From Methyloterricola oryzae (lineage in GTDB: Bacteria > Pseudomonadota > Gammaproteobacteria > Methylococcales > Methylococcaceae), in the NCBI RefSeq assembly GCF_000934725.1, contig NZ_JYNS01000008.1, positions 26,823 to 90,822 on the forward strand: 64,000 bases of DNA, given 5' to 3'. Shown here piece by piece: positions 41,350 to 50,301 of the stretch. The notes below the pieces were generated by a model that saw only the letters and a list, made by a program, of their open reading frames with translations, was not told where the DNA came from and searched no databases. The translations under genes were made by a program, and so were the position numbers. Positions within the stretch are counted from its first letter, which is position 1; every line of letters begins with the position of its first letter.

Positions 41350-42378
41350 ATGCGCTTTGACACCGCCCCCTCGCCCCACCTGCCGCCGGCCAACTCTGTC
41401 AGCCGCTTGATGCTGCTGGTGCTGCTGGCACTGGTTCCCGGCATCCTGATGCAATGGTGGCAGTTCGGTCCGGGCGTGCTGATCAACATCGGGATCGCCG
41501 TCGTGGTCGCCGAACTGGCCGAGGCGGCTGTTTTATCGCTCAGACGGCGTCCCCTGAAACCCTTCCTCAGCGACGGCAGCGCCGCGCTGACGGCGGTCCT
41601 GCTCGCCGTGGCCCTGCCGCCGCTTTCGCCCGCCTGGATGACCGCCTTCGGCACCCTGTTTGCCCTGATCTTTGGCAAGCACCTCTACGGCGGGCTCGGC
41701 TATAACCCTTTCAACCCGGCCATGGTGGGCTATGCCGTGCTGCTGATCTCCTTTCCCCGGCACATGACGGCGTGGATGCCACCAGCCGACCTGCTGCCCC
41801 AGGCCCCAGGTTTCGGAGACACGCTGGCCCTGATCTTCCAGCGCGAGAACGCGCCTGTCTTCGATGGGCTGGCCCAGGCCACGCCGCTGGATACCTTGAA
41901 GACGCAGTTGGGACTCGCACGAGGCGTGGACGAGATCCAGTCTGTCGCGCGCATTTTCGACGCCATCGGCGGCAAGGGCTGGCAGTGGGTCAACCTGGGC
42001 TATCTGGCGGGTGGGCTCTGGCTGCTGCGGCGGGGCCTGATCGGCTGGCAGATTCCGGCGGGCTTTCTCGTTACCCTGTTCGCCGCGGCGATGCTGGGTT
42101 TTCTCTTTGACCCCGCCCTGCATCCGACGCCCTTGTTCCATCTCTTCAGCGGCGCCACCATGCTCGGGGCCTTCTTCATCGCCACGGACCCCGTCAGCGC
42201 CGCCACCACGCCGCGCGGCCGCCTCCTCTATGGCGCCGGGATCGGACTGCTGGTCTTTGTCATACGCAGTTGGGGCGGTTATCCGGACGGCGTGGCCTTT
42301 GCCGTGCTGCTGCTCAACCTGGCGGCACCCGCCATCGATTACTACACCCAGCCCCGGGTATACGGACACGGCTCATGA
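41350..42378 (+). CDS. rnfD: Rnf complex membrane subunit RnfD
   Basis: The 342-residue membrane protein begins with the typical SPHLPPANSVSRLMLLVLLA and has about ten helices. SGATMLGAFFIATDPVSAAT near 268-287 contains the threonine that carries covalent FMN in RnfD. GYNPFNPAMVGYAVLLISFP near 115 is also family-typical. The stop overlaps rnfG by ATGA. Confidence 0.95.
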   Translation: MRFDTAPSPHLPPANSVSRLMLLVLLALVPGILMQWWQFGPGVLINIGIAVVVAELAEAAVLSLRRRPLKPFLSDGSAALTAVLLAVALPPLSPAWMTAFGTLFALIFGKHLYGGLGYNPFNPAMVGYAVLLISFPRHMTAWMPPADLLPQAPGFGDTLALIFQRENAPVFDGLAQATPLDTLKTQLGLARGVDEIQSVARIFDAIGGKGWQWVNLGYLAGGLWLLRRGLIGWQIPAGFLVTLFAAAMLGFLFDPALHPTPLFHLFSGATMLGAFFIATDPVSAATTPRGRLLYGAGIGLLVFVIRSWGGYPDGVAFAVLLLNLAAPAIDYYTQPRVYGHGS

Positions 42379-43019
42379 TGACACGTCGCAGCGCCATTCT
42401 GGCCGCCGCCGGTATCCTCGGCCTGTTCTCGATTGCGGGCACCGGCCTGGTCACCCTGGCACAACACGGCACCGCCGGGCGGATCGCCGAAAACCAGCGG
42501 CAAACCCTGCTGCATACCCTGCAGGCGGTGCTTCCGCCACAACGCTATGACAACGACATTCTCGCCGACGTCACGCATGTCAGCAGCCCCGAACTGGACC
42601 CGCGCCGGCCTGTGGCCGTTTACCGCGCACGCCAGCAGGGAGCGCCGGTGGCGGCCGTGCTGGAGGCCACCGCGCCGGACGGCTACAGCGGCGAAATCCG
42701 CCTGCTGGTGGCGATCAAGGCCAGCGGCGAACTGGCGGGCGTGCGGGTACTGAGTCACAAGGAGACGCCGGGACTGGGCGATCCCATCGAAGATAACAAG
42801 TCCGATTGGATTCTGCGCTTTACCGGCCTCTCCCTGCAGAACCCCAGCTACGGTCAATGGAAGGTGAAGCGGGACGGCGGTGCTTTCGACCAGTTCACCG
42901 GCGCCACCATCACCCCGCGCGCCGTGGTCAAAGCCGTCTTCAGGGCACTGCAGTATTTCGACACTCACAAAACTGAGCTGTTCGACGCTGAATCCACCGG
43001 ACCCGGCGCCGCCGAGTAA
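42375..43019 (+). CDS. rnfG: Rnf complex periplasmic flavoprotein subunit RnfG
   Basis: RnfG is anchored by one N-terminal helix (about 6-30, AILAAAGILGLFSIAGTGL) and faces the periplasm. The covalent FMN site FTGATITPRAVVKAV lies near residue 174, and HKETPGLGDPIE near 132 is conserved. The product has 214 residues and starts in the rnfD stop codon. In the usual order rnfE follows; here two acyltransferase genes come first. Confidence 0.93.
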   Translation: MMTRRSAILAAAGILGLFSIAGTGLVTLAQHGTAGRIAENQRQTLLHTLQAVLPPQRYDNDILADVTHVSSPELDPRRPVAVYRARQQGAPVAAVLEATAPDGYSGEIRLLVAIKASGELAGVRVLSHKETPGLGDPIEDNKSDWILRFTGLSLQNPSYGQWKVKRDGGAFDQFTGATITPRAVVKAVFRALQYFDTHKTELFDAESTGPGAAE

Positions 43020-43136
43020 GAAAGTTTTTGCATTGACCTTGTCGCGCATTCCAGGTTAGTTTTCGAGCAATATACTTTGAACCCAAAATATCGCCACGTG
43101 CGCCCTGTGCGCTACGCTGGTTGAGGTAGCCCAAGC

Positions 43137-44597
43137 ATGCTATTCAACTCTGCGGAATACGCCCTTTTTCTGCCCATCGTCTTCTTCGCCTACGTGGTTT
43201 CGGGCCTTATCTCACTGCGCGCGCAGAATATCGTCCTGATCGTTGCAGGCTATGTGTTTTATGGCTGGTGGGACTGGCGGTTTCTGTCCCTGATCGTGCT
43301 GACCTCGATCATCGATTTCGCTGCAGGCTATGGCATGGATGTGACCCCTGATGGCAAGGCCCGGCGATGGATGATGTTTTCCAGTCTCGCGGCCAACTTG
43401 GGCATCCTGGGGTTCTTCAAGTACTACAACTTTTTCATCAGTTCCTTCGTGGATGCTTTCGCCGGCATCGGCATCAGCGTGAACGTGCCCTCGCTCAATG
43501 TCATCCTGCCGATTGGCATTAGCTTCTATACGTTCCAGTCGTTGACCTACACCATCGATATCTATCAGCGAAAACTGCGCGCCACCCGCGACCCGGTGGT
43601 CTTCATGGCCTACGTGGCCTTCTTCCCGCAACTTCTGGCGGGTCCGATCGAGCGTGCCGTGCATATGCTGCCGCAGTTCAGCAACCCGAGGCACATCACG
43701 CCGCAAGGCTTTGCCAGTGGGCTGCGCCAGATCACCTGGGGCCTGTTCTGCAAACTGGTGGTCGCGGACAACTGTGCCGTCATCGTCAACCGGATTTTCG
43801 AACAGCCCGCCCCGATCCAAGGAAGCCTGATCTTCGTCGCGGCGTTTTTTTTCGCTTTCCAGATCTATGGCGATTTTTCCGGCTACTCGCATATCGCCTG
43901 TGGCAGCGCGCGGCTGCTGGGTTTCGAACTGATGCAGAACTTTGCCACGCCCTATTTTTCCCAGAGCATGCCGGAATTCTGGCGGCGATGGCACATCTCG
44001 CTATCATCCTGGTTCCGCGACTACGTCTACATTCCCCTGGGCGGCAACCGCGGCACGCGCCTTAGGCAGGCTGGCAACATTCTGACCACCTTCACCGTAA
44101 GCGGACTGTGGCACGGGGCTAGCTGGACTTTCGTCATCTGGGGCTTCCTCAATGGCCTTTTCTGTCTGCCGCGCTTGTTCATCGGCGAACCGCTGGGCCG
44201 TTTTGTGGCCTCAGGCCGGTGGCCGGTCCGCCTGGCGACTGTGACCTTCCGCATGGGAATCACCTTTCTGCTGACCCTCGTAGCCTGGATCTTCTTCCGG
44301 GCAAAGACCGTCGGGCAGGCCTACGACGCCATCGCCAGCCTGGTGTCCCCGACTCTGCTTACCGACCCCACAGCCAGCCTGCGTGCCTTGGGCCTGCTGA
44401 GTACCACTCTCTACGCAGGGCTCGGTGTCGCTTCCCTGCTGGCCCTTGAGTGGGTGCAGCGCGACAAGGCCTACGCCCTGGATATCGAGACCCGGCCCGC
44501 CACGCTGCGCTGGGCGGCCTATGCGGCGATGGTCGGCATGATCGTTACCCTGCGATATACCGGCCAGACATTGGACTTCATCTACTTCCAGTTCTGA
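43137..44597 (+). CDS. MBOAT-family membrane O-acyltransferase (AlgI-like)
   Basis: The 486-residue polytopic protein is a membrane-bound O-acyltransferase of the AlgI/DltB type. It begins MLFNSAEYALFLPIVFFAYV, typical of AlgI-like proteins, and has the conserved block PEFWRRWHISLSSWFRDYVY near 281 and the catalytic-type histidine in SGLWHGASW near 325. Family members take acyl groups from the cytoplasm and hand them across the membrane to a periplasmic partner. The next gene, an SGNH-like protein starting 2 bp later, is that partner type. Both lie between rnfG and rnfE, with a 117-bp gap before; no polysaccharide synthesis genes are adjacent, so the acceptor is unknown. Confidence 0.88.
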   Translation: MLFNSAEYALFLPIVFFAYVVSGLISLRAQNIVLIVAGYVFYGWWDWRFLSLIVLTSIIDFAAGYGMDVTPDGKARRWMMFSSLAANLGILGFFKYYNFFISSFVDAFAGIGISVNVPSLNVILPIGISFYTFQSLTYTIDIYQRKLRATRDPVVFMAYVAFFPQLLAGPIERAVHMLPQFSNPRHITPQGFASGLRQITWGLFCKLVVADNCAVIVNRIFEQPAPIQGSLIFVAAFFFAFQIYGDFSGYSHIACGSARLLGFELMQNFATPYFSQSMPEFWRRWHISLSSWFRDYVYIPLGGNRGTRLRQAGNILTTFTVSGLWHGASWTFVIWGFLNGLFCLPRLFIGEPLGRFVASGRWPVRLATVTFRMGITFLLTLVAWIFFRAKTVGQAYDAIASLVSPTLLTDPTASLRALGLLSTTLYAGLGVASLLALEWVQRDKAYALDIETRPATLRWAAYAAMVGMIVTLRYTGQTLDFIYFQF

Positions 44598-44598
44598 C

Positions 44599-45558
44599 AT
44601 GAAAACGACGACTTCCTGGAAAGGCCTGTTTTTCAAAGCCCTGGCCGGCGCGGCCCTGTTCGCCCTGGCGAATGCGGCGGTCTATCACGCAAGCGAATAT
44701 TTTCACGTAGCGCGGGACTATGACGCGACCCTGCAAGGCGCCATCGACAATAAGTCCGTCAGTGTCGTTCTGGCGGGAGATTCCCATGCCGCGACCCTCA
44801 AAAACGACCTGTTGGCTGACCGGGTTTACAACCTGGCCTATGGCGGCGACGGCCCGCGTGAAATGTATGCGAAACTGCGCCGGGTATTGGAGGCGAACGA
44901 CGGGGTGAGAACCGTCATGCTTTCAGCCGACGTCCATATGTTCGCCGAAGCCAGGCAAACGTCTTCGAACCGCGCCTTTGTCGACTGGTATCTGCTGATA
45001 ACCTCCTCACCCTATGGCCTCGAGCACGGGCGACTGTCGGCCATGCTCAACGCCGTGCCCCTATTCAATGACGACTATGTGCAATTCCTGAAAAAATCGA
45101 TCTCCACCCGGAGTAACAGCACTTCCAATGCGGAGATCGATAAATCGCCAAGCTGGTCGGAATTGAGTGAACATGACAGAACGGAAATTGCCCACCGTTC
45201 CGGGGAGTACGACCATCGCGGCGCAAGCTCTGAAACACAGGCTCTTGCATGGTACGGCCATATCGCCGATTTGGCTCATAAACGCGGAGTGCGAATTATC
45301 ACCGTGCGTTTTCCAGCGCACCCAGCCTACTTCTCTGCCATTGACGAGAGCACTGTCCGAAAGATCGATGAGAACCTGGAACGACTGGGTCTTGGGCGAC
45401 CTTTGGATTACCGGCGCGCGATTGCAGACCCGGCTGATTTTGCCGACGAGGACCACCTGAACGTAGTCGGTGCCGTCGCGCTCTTACATCGTTTGGAGCA
45501 AGACACGGGGGAACATCTGCGCAACACTTCAGTTGCTCAGTTGACCGCAATGCGCTGA
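44599..45558 (+). CDS. membrane-anchored SGNH-hydrolase-like protein, partner of the MBOAT enzyme
   Basis: A 319-residue protein with an N-terminal membrane anchor (about 10-30, [19 protein letters not shown]) and a periplasmic domain. The nucleophile motif is [10 protein letters not shown] (near 56-63) with a C-terminal DEDHLN (near 281-286) supplying Asp and His, as in AlgX/AlgJ-like acetyltransferases. It starts 2 bp after the MBOAT stop and ends 16 bp before rnfE. A role in O-acetylating a surface glycan is inferred from the pair. Confidence 0.72.
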   Translation: MKTTTSWKGLFFKALAGAALFALANAAVYHASEYFHVARDYDATLQGAIDNKSVSVVLAGDSHAATLKNDLLADRVYNLAYGGDGPREMYAKLRRVLEANDGVRTVMLSADVHMFAEARQTSSNRAFVDWYLLITSSPYGLEHGRLSAMLNAVPLFNDDYVQFLKKSISTRSNSTSNAEIDKSPSWSELSEHDRTEIAHRSGEYDHRGASSETQALAWYGHIADLAHKRGVRIITVRFPAHPAYFSAIDESTVRKIDENLERLGLGRPLDYRRAIADPADFADEDHLNVVGAVALLHRLEQDTGEHLRNTSVAQLTAMR

Positions 45559-45574
45559 TAGCCTCTTTGCCACC

Positions 45575-46300
45575 ATGTTGCATAACCGTTTGACTCTTCC
45601 TGTTCTCAACCGCTACCGACAGCTTGCGCTGGACGGCCTGTGGAAAAACAACCAGGCCTTGGTTGCACTGCTCGGCCTGTGCCCCTTGCTGGCGGTGAGC
45701 AATTCCGTGGTGAACAGCCTCGGCCTGGGCCTGGCAACCACGGTGGCGCTGGTGTTCTCCAACACCATCGTGTCCCTGATCCGAAACTATGTGTCCAACG
45801 AGGTACGCCTGCCGGTATTCGTGCTGGTGATCGCCGCCAATGTGACCGTCATCGAACTGCTGATGAATGCCTTCTTCCACGATCTGCACAAGATCCTCGG
45901 CATTTTCATACCCCTGATCGTCACCAACTGCGCCATCATCGGCCGCGCCGAGGCCTTTGCCTCTAAAAATCCCGTGGACCGCGCCCTGGCCGATGGCCTG
46001 TTCATGGGGCTGGGTTTTTCCTGCGCCCTGGTGGCGCTGGGGGCGCTGCGCGAGGCCATCGGCACGGGCACGCTGTTCGCCCGCGCCGACCTAATGTTCG
46101 GAGACTCCGCCAAGCAATGGACCATCCAGTTGTTCGACGACTATGGCGGCTTCCTGCTTGCGGTCTTGCCACCCGGCGCCTTCATCGGTCTGGGGCTGCT
46201 GATCGCCATCAAGAACCTGGTGGACGCCCGGGCGGCACGAAACATGGCCACCTCACCGGCTTCCCATGCGGCAACCCATTTGTCACAGCCCACCGCGTGA
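45575..46300 (+). CDS. rnfE: Rnf complex membrane subunit RnfE
   Basis: RnfE pairs with RnfA around the membrane [2Fe-2S] cluster. The 241-residue protein has [20 protein letters not shown] near 22 and [20 protein letters not shown] near 110, and six helices. The subunit is complete, so the insertion upstream has not disrupted it. It is separated from rnfG by about 2.5 kb, and nth follows as in E. coli. Confidence 0.95.
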   Translation: MLHNRLTLPVLNRYRQLALDGLWKNNQALVALLGLCPLLAVSNSVVNSLGLGLATTVALVFSNTIVSLIRNYVSNEVRLPVFVLVIAANVTVIELLMNAFFHDLHKILGIFIPLIVTNCAIIGRAEAFASKNPVDRALADGLFMGLGFSCALVALGALREAIGTGTLFARADLMFGDSAKQWTIQLFDDYGGFLLAVLPPGAFIGLGLLIAIKNLVDARAARNMATSPASHAATHLSQPTA

Positions 46301-46364
46301 GTGCTCTGGCAGGGCATTGCCCTGGCACTGACCGAATGGCCCCAGTTATTCCAGGCGCCCCGCC

Positions 46365-47000
46365 ATGAACGCCGCCAAGCGCCAGGACATCTTCGATCGG
46401 CTCGCCGCCGCCATCCCGGAACCGACCACCGAACTGGAATATTCCACGCCCTTCGAACTGCTGGTAGCCGTCGTGCTTTCCGCCCAGGCAACCGACAAGG
46501 GAGTCAACAAAGCCACCGCGAAACTCTTCCCCGTCGCCAGCACGCCGCAGGCCATACTGCAACTCGGTGAGGAAGGGCTGCGCGGATTCATCAAGACCAT
46601 CGGCCTGTTCAACAGCAAGGCCAAGAACATCATCCAGCTGTGCCAGGACCTGCTGCAGCGGCATGGCGGCGAGGTCCCCAGCACCCGCGCGGAACTTGAA
46701 GCCTTGCCCGGCGTAGGCCGCAAGACCGCCAATGTGATCCTGAACACCGCGTTCGGCCAGCACACCATCGCCGTAGACACGCACATCTTCCGGGTCGCCA
46801 ACCGCACCGGCCTGGCGCCGGGAAAAAACGTGCTGGAAGTCGAGAAAAAGCTCGACCGGCATGTCCCCAAGCAGCACAAGAAAGACGCACACCACCTGCT
46901 CATCCTGCATGGGCGCTACACCTGCATCGCCCGCAAGCCACGCTGCGGGAGCTGCGTGATCGCCGATCTGTGCGAATTCCAGGATAAGACCGAAGACTGA
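46365..47000 (+). CDS. nth: endonuclease III
   Basis: A base-excision repair glycosylase/AP lyase for oxidised pyrimidines. The 211 residues contain the helix-hairpin-helix LPGVGRKTANVIL with catalytic Lys (near 119), the catalytic Asp in VDTHIFRV (near 138) and the four-cysteine [4Fe-4S] loop CIARKPRCGSCVIADLC near the end (last about 25 residues). It follows rnfE, as in many Proteobacteria. Confidence 0.97.
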   Translation: MNAAKRQDIFDRLAAAIPEPTTELEYSTPFELLVAVVLSAQATDKGVNKATAKLFPVASTPQAILQLGEEGLRGFIKTIGLFNSKAKNIIQLCQDLLQRHGGEVPSTRAELEALPGVGRKTANVILNTAFGQHTIAVDTHIFRVANRTGLAPGKNVLEVEKKLDRHVPKQHKKDAHHLLILHGRYTCIARKPRCGSCVIADLCEFQDKTED

Positions 47001-47154
47001 CCTTTCAGGTCAGACACCCTACTGCCCCCGTGCGTTTGTCGCGATGGGCTACACTTCTCGCCAATTCCCGATTTCCGCCGTTTTGGGCCAAATTTGTCGC
47101 TTTTCGCCGGAATTCGAAGCCATGTAGCGGGCAGCCGCCTTACGAGGAACCACG

Positions 47155-48801
47155 ATGGGTGCTTTCGGCAACGACCTGATGAAACACAATCTGGATTTGC
47201 TCAGGTCCAAGGCCCGCAAGGAAGCCGTGCAAGGCGTATTCATCGCCGCTGCCGCGATTATGCTGGCGACCTTGATGGTCTGCTTCTTCGAACAGCGCGA
47301 GATCACCCTGTCCGGCCTGATCCAGGCGCAGCGGACCAACCTGGCGCTTTGGATCCTCAATGCCATGGCGTTCGTATTTCCCCTCTGGGGCCAATACGCC
47401 AGTCGCATGATCGTATACGAAGCGGGTGCCATGGTCCGCCACCAGACGGAGGAACTGCGCGTCCGCAACGACCAACTGGAACGGGAAAAAGCCTTCGCCA
47501 GCACCCACGATCCCATCACCGAGTTGCCCAACCGCCCCCTCTTCTACGACCGGGTCGAACAGGCCATCCGCAGTTACCGTGAAGGGTCGGGCAACCTGAC
47601 GCTGTTCCTGTTGGAACTGGAGAATCTCAAGGAGATTCAGGACACCATCGGCCCCACGGCGGTGGACATCATCCTGCGGCAAGTGGCGACGCGCCTGCTG
47701 CAAAGCATGAGCGCCCAGGACAGCGTGGCGCGCCTGGACGGCTTTACCTTCGGCATCCTATGCAGCGAGTCGACCGGGAAGGAACAGGCCGAACACACCG
47801 CCCATCGCCTGCAAAAGGTGATGGAACACCACTTCGATGTGCAACGCCTGAAGCTGAGCCTGCATACCAGCATCGGCATCGTCCTGTTTCCCGAGCACGG
47901 CGAAGACGCGGACACGCTGGTGCAGAAGGCCGGGGTCGCCGTTTTCATGGCGGGCAAGTCCCACGATGGCTTCGCCTTCTACTCCCCCAGTTTCGACGAG
48001 CACAGTCCGCGCCGGCTTACGCTCATGGGCGAGTTGCGCCAGGCGATCGAACGCAATCACCTGCAATTGCACTATCAGCCCAAGGCTGCCATCCCCGGCG
48101 GCAAGATCATCGGCGCTGAAGCCCTGGTCCGCTGGAACCACCCCAAACACGGCTTCGTCGCGCCGGATGAATTCATCGGGCTGGCCGAACGCACCCGCAT
48201 GATCAAGCCCCTGACCCAATGGGTCATGGAACGGGCCTTCAACGACTGCGCCCAACTGCGCGGTCAAGGCCACGAGATCACGGTTTCCATCAACCTCTCG
48301 GCCAAGGACCTGCATGATCCGCAACTGCCGGACCGCATCGTCGGTGCCATGAGCAAGACCGCCGTGCAACCGGAGTGGTTCATCTTCGAGATTACAGAGA
48401 GCAGCATCATCGCGGACCCGGACCGGGTGCTCAACGTCCTGGAGCGCATCAACGGTTTGGGCTTCGGCCTCTCCATCGACGATTTCGGCACCGGCTATTC
48501 CAGCCTGGCCTACCTCAGCAAGCTGCCGGTCCAGGAATTGAAGATCGACCGTTCCTTTGTGCGCGGCATGCTGCTGGGCAGCAAGGACGGCGTCATCGTG
48601 CGCGCCACCGTGCAACTGGCCCACAACCTCAACCTCAAGGTCACCGCCGAAGGGGTGGAGAACGAAGAAACGCTGGAACTGCTGCGGCAATGCCAGTGCG
48701 ACATCGCCCAGGGCTATTACCTGGGCAAGCCCCAGCCCCTGGAGCAATTGACCGACCGCCTCGGGCAGCTCGCCGCGCGGTCCGAAGTAAACACCGGCTA
48801 A
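47155..48801 (+). CDS. GGDEF-EAL protein, probable c-di-GMP phosphodiesterase
   Basis: The 548-residue protein has two N-terminal helices (about 28-47 and 63-82), a linker coil, a GGDEF-like domain (about 120-280) and an EAL domain (about 300-540). The GGDEF signature is replaced by RLDGFTFG (near 194), so cyclase activity is unlikely. EAL motifs are intact: AEALVRW (near 321), FEITESSI, DDFGTGYSSL (near 442) and KIDRSFV. It therefore probably hydrolyses c-di-GMP. It sits alone, 266 bp before the bufferin operon; regulation of motility or biofilm is inferred. Confidence 0.88.
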   Translation: MGAFGNDLMKHNLDLLRSKARKEAVQGVFIAAAAIMLATLMVCFFEQREITLSGLIQAQRTNLALWILNAMAFVFPLWGQYASRMIVYEAGAMVRHQTEELRVRNDQLEREKAFASTHDPITELPNRPLFYDRVEQAIRSYREGSGNLTLFLLELENLKEIQDTIGPTAVDIILRQVATRLLQSMSAQDSVARLDGFTFGILCSESTGKEQAEHTAHRLQKVMEHHFDVQRLKLSLHTSIGIVLFPEHGEDADTLVQKAGVAVFMAGKSHDGFAFYSPSFDEHSPRRLTLMGELRQAIERNHLQLHYQPKAAIPGGKIIGAEALVRWNHPKHGFVAPDEFIGLAERTRMIKPLTQWVMERAFNDCAQLRGQGHEITVSINLSAKDLHDPQLPDRIVGAMSKTAVQPEWFIFEITESSIIADPDRVLNVLERINGLGFGLSIDDFGTGYSSLAYLSKLPVQELKIDRSFVRGMLLGSKDGVIVRATVQLAHNLNLKVTAEGVENEETLELLRQCQCDIAQGYYLGKPQPLEQLTDRLGQLAARSEVNTG

Positions 48802-48943
48802 GCCCGTCTGGACCTCTCTGCAACTGCCCGACGCAGCATCGGCAGGTTCGCTCATCGCCCTTCATTCCAGCGCTTTTCAGCGTCGTTGTGCCTTGATGGC
48901 GCAATATGGGAAAATCACGGGACCGCTTGGACGATTACCGGTC

Positions 48944-48963
48944 GATTGCCGTATCCGGCAATC
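48944..48963. promoter_or_regulatory. 8-bp stem-loop upstream of the bufferin precursor
   Basis: GATTGCCG and CGGCAATC pair perfectly around TATC. It lies about 100 nt upstream of the precursor ATG in a 265-bp stretch (48802-49066) that shows no gene and must contain the operon promoter. It could be an operator or leader hairpin; no consensus promoter was found. Confidence 0.3.
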
Positions 48964-49066
48964 ACCACGACACGCCCAGCAACTTTTCAGCCTCAGGCGG
49001 TCTAAGGCTGGACCAGGGCGCGTCCCTGCGCAACACTGCAATACAACCCATGAGGAACCACGAGCG

Positions 49067-49405
49067 ATGAGCAAGAACGAAAACAAATCTTTGGCCACCA
49101 TCATCGGCGCGACCCTGGTCGGGTCCCTGTCCGCGGCCGCTGCCCACGCCACGGAAAATCCGTTCGCGCTGAAGGAAATGTCCAGCGGTTATGCTCAGGT
49201 GGCCGAAGCGGCCAAGGAACAGAAGGAGAGCACCTGTGGCGAAGGCAAGTGCGGCGCTGAAATGATGAAGAAACCGGAGATGAAGTGCGGCGCCGGCATG
49301 AAGACCGAACAAAAGGCGCAGGAGCAGAAGGCGATGGAAGGCAAGTGCGCCGGCATGAAGATGGAAGGCGGCGCCGCCCCCAGCGCCGCGCCGACCGCGC
49401 CCTAA
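49067..49405 (+). CDS. bufA2: bufferin/HvfA-type secreted RiPP precursor
   Basis: The 112-residue product has a Sec signal (about 1-28, ATIIGATLVGSLSAAAAHA) followed by ENPFALKEMSSGY, a hallmark start of this precursor class. The low-complexity Lys/Glu/Met-rich core carries four cysteines, C57, C62, C73 and C94, in STCGEGKCG, EMKCGAG and EGKCAGM. EGKCG-type motifs are where MNIO enzymes convert cysteine to oxazolone-thioamide-like groups in HvfA; bufferins then bind copper and confer tolerance. Assignment as family 2 (HvfA-like) is based on this motif. The start at 49067 follows GAGG and gives the signal peptide; an earlier in-frame ATG at 48893 does not. Symbol is given by similarity. Confidence 0.82.
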   Translation: MSKNENKSLATIIGATLVGSLSAAAAHATENPFALKEMSSGYAQVAEAAKEQKESTCGEGKCGAEMMKKPEMKCGAGMKTEQKAQEQKAMEGKCAGMKMEGGAAPSAAPTAP

Positions 49406-49418
49406 GCAGCTTCCCTGC

Positions 49419-49445
49419 AATCAGGCTGGCCCCGCCAGCCTGATT
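49419..49445 (+). promoter_or_regulatory. strong intercistronic stem-loop between precursor and MNIO genes
   Basis: AATCAGGCTGG (49419-49429) and CCAGCCTGATT (49435-49445) form an 11-bp perfect stem, with one more C-G pair possible in the loop. It lies 14 nt after the precursor stop and 20 nt before the ATG of the next gene. It has no long T run (TTAGTTC follows), so partial termination or mRNA stabilisation of the precursor end is more likely than complete termination. Confidence 0.6.
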
Positions 49446-49464
49446 AGTTCAGGCGCAACCGACA

Positions 49465-50301
49465 ATGGCCAAGGCTATGATCGCAGGCGCGGGGCTCGGT
49501 CTTCGGCGGGCTTTCATCGACGAGGTGGTCACTGCTCCGCCGGCCGTGGATTTCTATGAAGTGGCGCCGGAGAACTGGATTCGACTGGGGGGCCGACTTG
49601 GCAAGTTGTTCCGCTCCCTCACCGAACGCGTTCCCTTCGTCTGTCACGGCCTTTCCTTGTCCCTGGGCGGGCCAGCGCCCTTGGACGAGGCTTTTCTCCG
49701 GGAACTGAAAGATTTTCTGGAGACGCACGGAATCGCCCTCTACAGCGAACATCTGAGCTACTGCGGGGATGACGGCTTGCTGTACGACCTCATGCCCATG
49801 CCCTTCACGGCCGATGCCGTAAGCCATGTGGCAGGGCGCATACGCCGCACCCAGGACATCCTCGAACGGCGCATCGCCGTGGAAAACATCTCCTACTACG
49901 CGGCACCCGGACAGGAAATGCCGGAGATCGAATTTATCAACGCCGTTCTGGCGGAAGCCGATTGCGACCTGCTGCTGGACCTCAACAACATCTACGTCAA
50001 CAGCGTCAACCACGGCTACGACGCGGCCGAGTTTCTCGGGCGGATTCCGCACGAACGCATCGTTTATGCGCACATGGCGGGACATTACGTGGAAGCCCCG
50101 GATTTCCTGGTGGACACCCACGGCGCAACAGTCATCGATCCGGTCTGGCGCCTGCTCGACCAAGCCTATGGCCGTTTCGGCGTCTTTCCCACCTTGCTCG
50201 AGCGCGACTTCAACATTCCGCCCCTGTCGGAACTGCTCGATGAGGTGGAGGCCATTCGGACCACGCAGGCCCAGCACGTTCCTCAGCGGCGTTATGCCTG
50301 A
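49465..50301 (+). CDS. bufB: MNIO-family (DUF692) multinuclear iron oxidative enzyme BufB/HvfB
   Basis: The 278-residue TIM-barrel enzyme is DUF692. Probable iron ligands are visible: H61 ([10 protein letters not shown]), H96 (YSEHLSYC), E140/N141 (AVENISYY), D172 ([11 protein letters not shown]), H203 and H207 (YAHMAGHY), D217 and H219, and E246/D248 ([10 protein letters not shown]). MNIO enzymes use a di- or tri-iron centre and oxygen to modify cysteines in the precursor. Start follows the stem-loop; the 3' end overlaps bufC by 8 nt, so enzyme and partner are translated together. Confidence 0.9.
   Translation: MAKAMIAGAGLGLRRAFIDEVVTAPPAVDFYEVAPENWIRLGGRLGKLFRSLTERVPFVCHGLSLSLGGPAPLDEAFLRELKDFLETHGIALYSEHLSYCGDDGLLYDLMPMPFTADAVSHVAGRIRRTQDILERRIAVENISYYAAPGQEMPEIEFINAVLAEADCDLLLDLNNIYVNSVNHGYDAAEFLGRIPHERIVYAHMAGHYVEAPDFLVDTHGATVIDPVWRLLDQAYGRFGVFPTLLERDFNIPPLSELLDEVEAIRTTQAQHVPQRRYA

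Noticed and set aside
41274..41360. 28-codon frame between rnfC and rnfD (MHPDSSPSATPDEADEF...)
   Set aside because: It overlaps both genes, has no clear Shine-Dalgarno, and rnfD has a normal N-terminus at 41350. It could couple translation but there is no support beyond position.
43033..43076. Promoter candidate (TTGACC, TTAGTT or TATACT) before the MBOAT gene
   Set aside because: No combination gives both good boxes at 16-18 nt spacing; left as unproven rather than listed as a feature.
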